The notes beneath the pieces are model-generated. The model was not told the origin of the DNA. It did no database searches and saw only the letters and a list, made by a program, of their open reading frames with translations. 6,807 bases of DNA from JAVWMQ01 sp036637375. GTDB taxonomy: Bacteria; Bacillota; Clostridia; Peptostreptococcales; Anaerovoracaceae. The DNA is taken from assembly GCA_036637375.1 (NCBI GenBank), contig JAVWMQ010000053.1, positions 1 to 6,807 on the forward strand, written 5' to 3'. Shown piece after piece: positions 6,721-6,807 of this stretch (its first letter is position 1; every line of letters starts with the position of its first letter). A program made the position numbers and the translations under genes.

Positions 6721-6807
6721 CTTGCCTTGGTATGTCGACCTTGATTGCTTAGGTATATACTTGATTGCTTGGGTATGTCGACCTTGACTGCTTAGGTATA
6801 TATACTT
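6721..6807. repeat. Nested tandem repeat (43-bp unit of 23+20 bp) upstream of gyrB, running off the window edge
   Basis: Reading the plus strand, a 43-bp unit starts at 6729 and again at 6772. Each unit splits into a long half beginning GGTATGTCGACC (6729-6751, 6772-6794) and a short half beginning GGTATATA (6752-6771, 6795 to the edge). The halves share the ends CTTGATTGCTT and GGTAT, so the short half looks like the long half with a small internal deletion. The two long halves differ at one base (T or C at 6745/6788), and the second short half has an extra TA. A degenerate end of a further unit is visible at 6721-6728. The array contains two GTCGAC palindromes 43 bp apart and the palindromes GTATATAC and GTATATATAC. 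The unit is not a multiple of three, so it is not a coding repeat. Function unknown. Confidence 0.85.
6754..6781 (-). promoter_or_regulatory. Promoter-like hexamer pair inside the repeat array, reading toward gyrB
   Basis: On the minus strand TCGACA (6776-6781) and TATATA (6754-6759) are separated by 16 bases; each matches the vegetative -35 and -10 consensus at five of six positions. Transcription from here would give a gyrB leader of about 110 bases. The same TCGACA recurs 43 bp nearer gyrB, where only a poor -10 (TTTAAG, 18 bases on) follows. This is a motif match only, and the repeat origin means it may be fortuitous. Confidence 0.35.

Noticed and set aside
6685..6807. Minus-strand frame open from the right edge to a TAA at 6685-6687 (40 codons), possibly the end of an upstream gene such as recF
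   Set aside because: Most of it is the 43-bp repeat, whose period shifts frame, and the translation resembles no known C-terminus; it cannot be supported without sequence to the right.
6721..6807. CRISPR array
   Set aside because: Repeat units are contiguous and the supposed spacers are themselves copies of the repeat, so there are no unique spacers.

Overview
The window is a low-GC, single-strand gene block: five complete protein-coding genes, all read on the minus strand (right to left), with almost no intergenic space. In transcription order they are gyrB, gyrA, an RsbW-type anti-sigma factor, a SigB/SigF-family sigma factor and trpS. The AT-rich codon use, strong AAGGAGG-type Shine-Dalgarno sites, a Gram-positive-type gyrase and a partner-switch sigma module point to a Bacillota genome, most likely a clostridial (Peptostreptococcaceae-like) anaerobe. 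From memory, Clostridioides difficile also has an rsb/sigB module shortly downstream of gyrBA near the chromosomal origin. The exact organism cannot be named from the window.

Region by region: 6721-6807 is a tandem repeat that runs off the right edge. 6637-6720 is the AT-rich leader of gyrB. 4699-6636 is gyrB and 2228-4684 is gyrA, 14 nt apart. 1797-2198 is the RsbW-like gene, 29 nt after gyrA. 1066-1800 is the sigma factor, overlapping rsbW by 4 nt (ATGA). 986-1065 is an 80-nt spacer and 2-985 is trpS, whose stop codon lies at the left edge. No convincing terminator is visible between any of the genes, so a long gyrB-gyrA-rsbW-sig(-trpS) transcript is possible.

Functionally, GyrA and GyrB form the A2B2 DNA gyrase that introduces negative supercoils. 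The RsbW-like protein is expected to hold the adjacent sigma factor inactive until an anti-anti-sigma factor or another signal releases it. TrpS charges tRNA-Trp. The housekeeping genes look ordinary, with intact catalytic residues.

Two things stand out. The RsbW-like protein has seven cysteines, including a CxxCxxC motif where the ATP-lid region should be, and lacks a recognisable DxGxG box; no rsbV lies beside it. The gyrB upstream region carries a nested 43-bp (23+20) repeat that contains promoter-like hexamers. I found no CRISPR array, insertion sequence, tRNA, rRNA or prophage gene, and nothing that amounts to a clear new multi-gene system.
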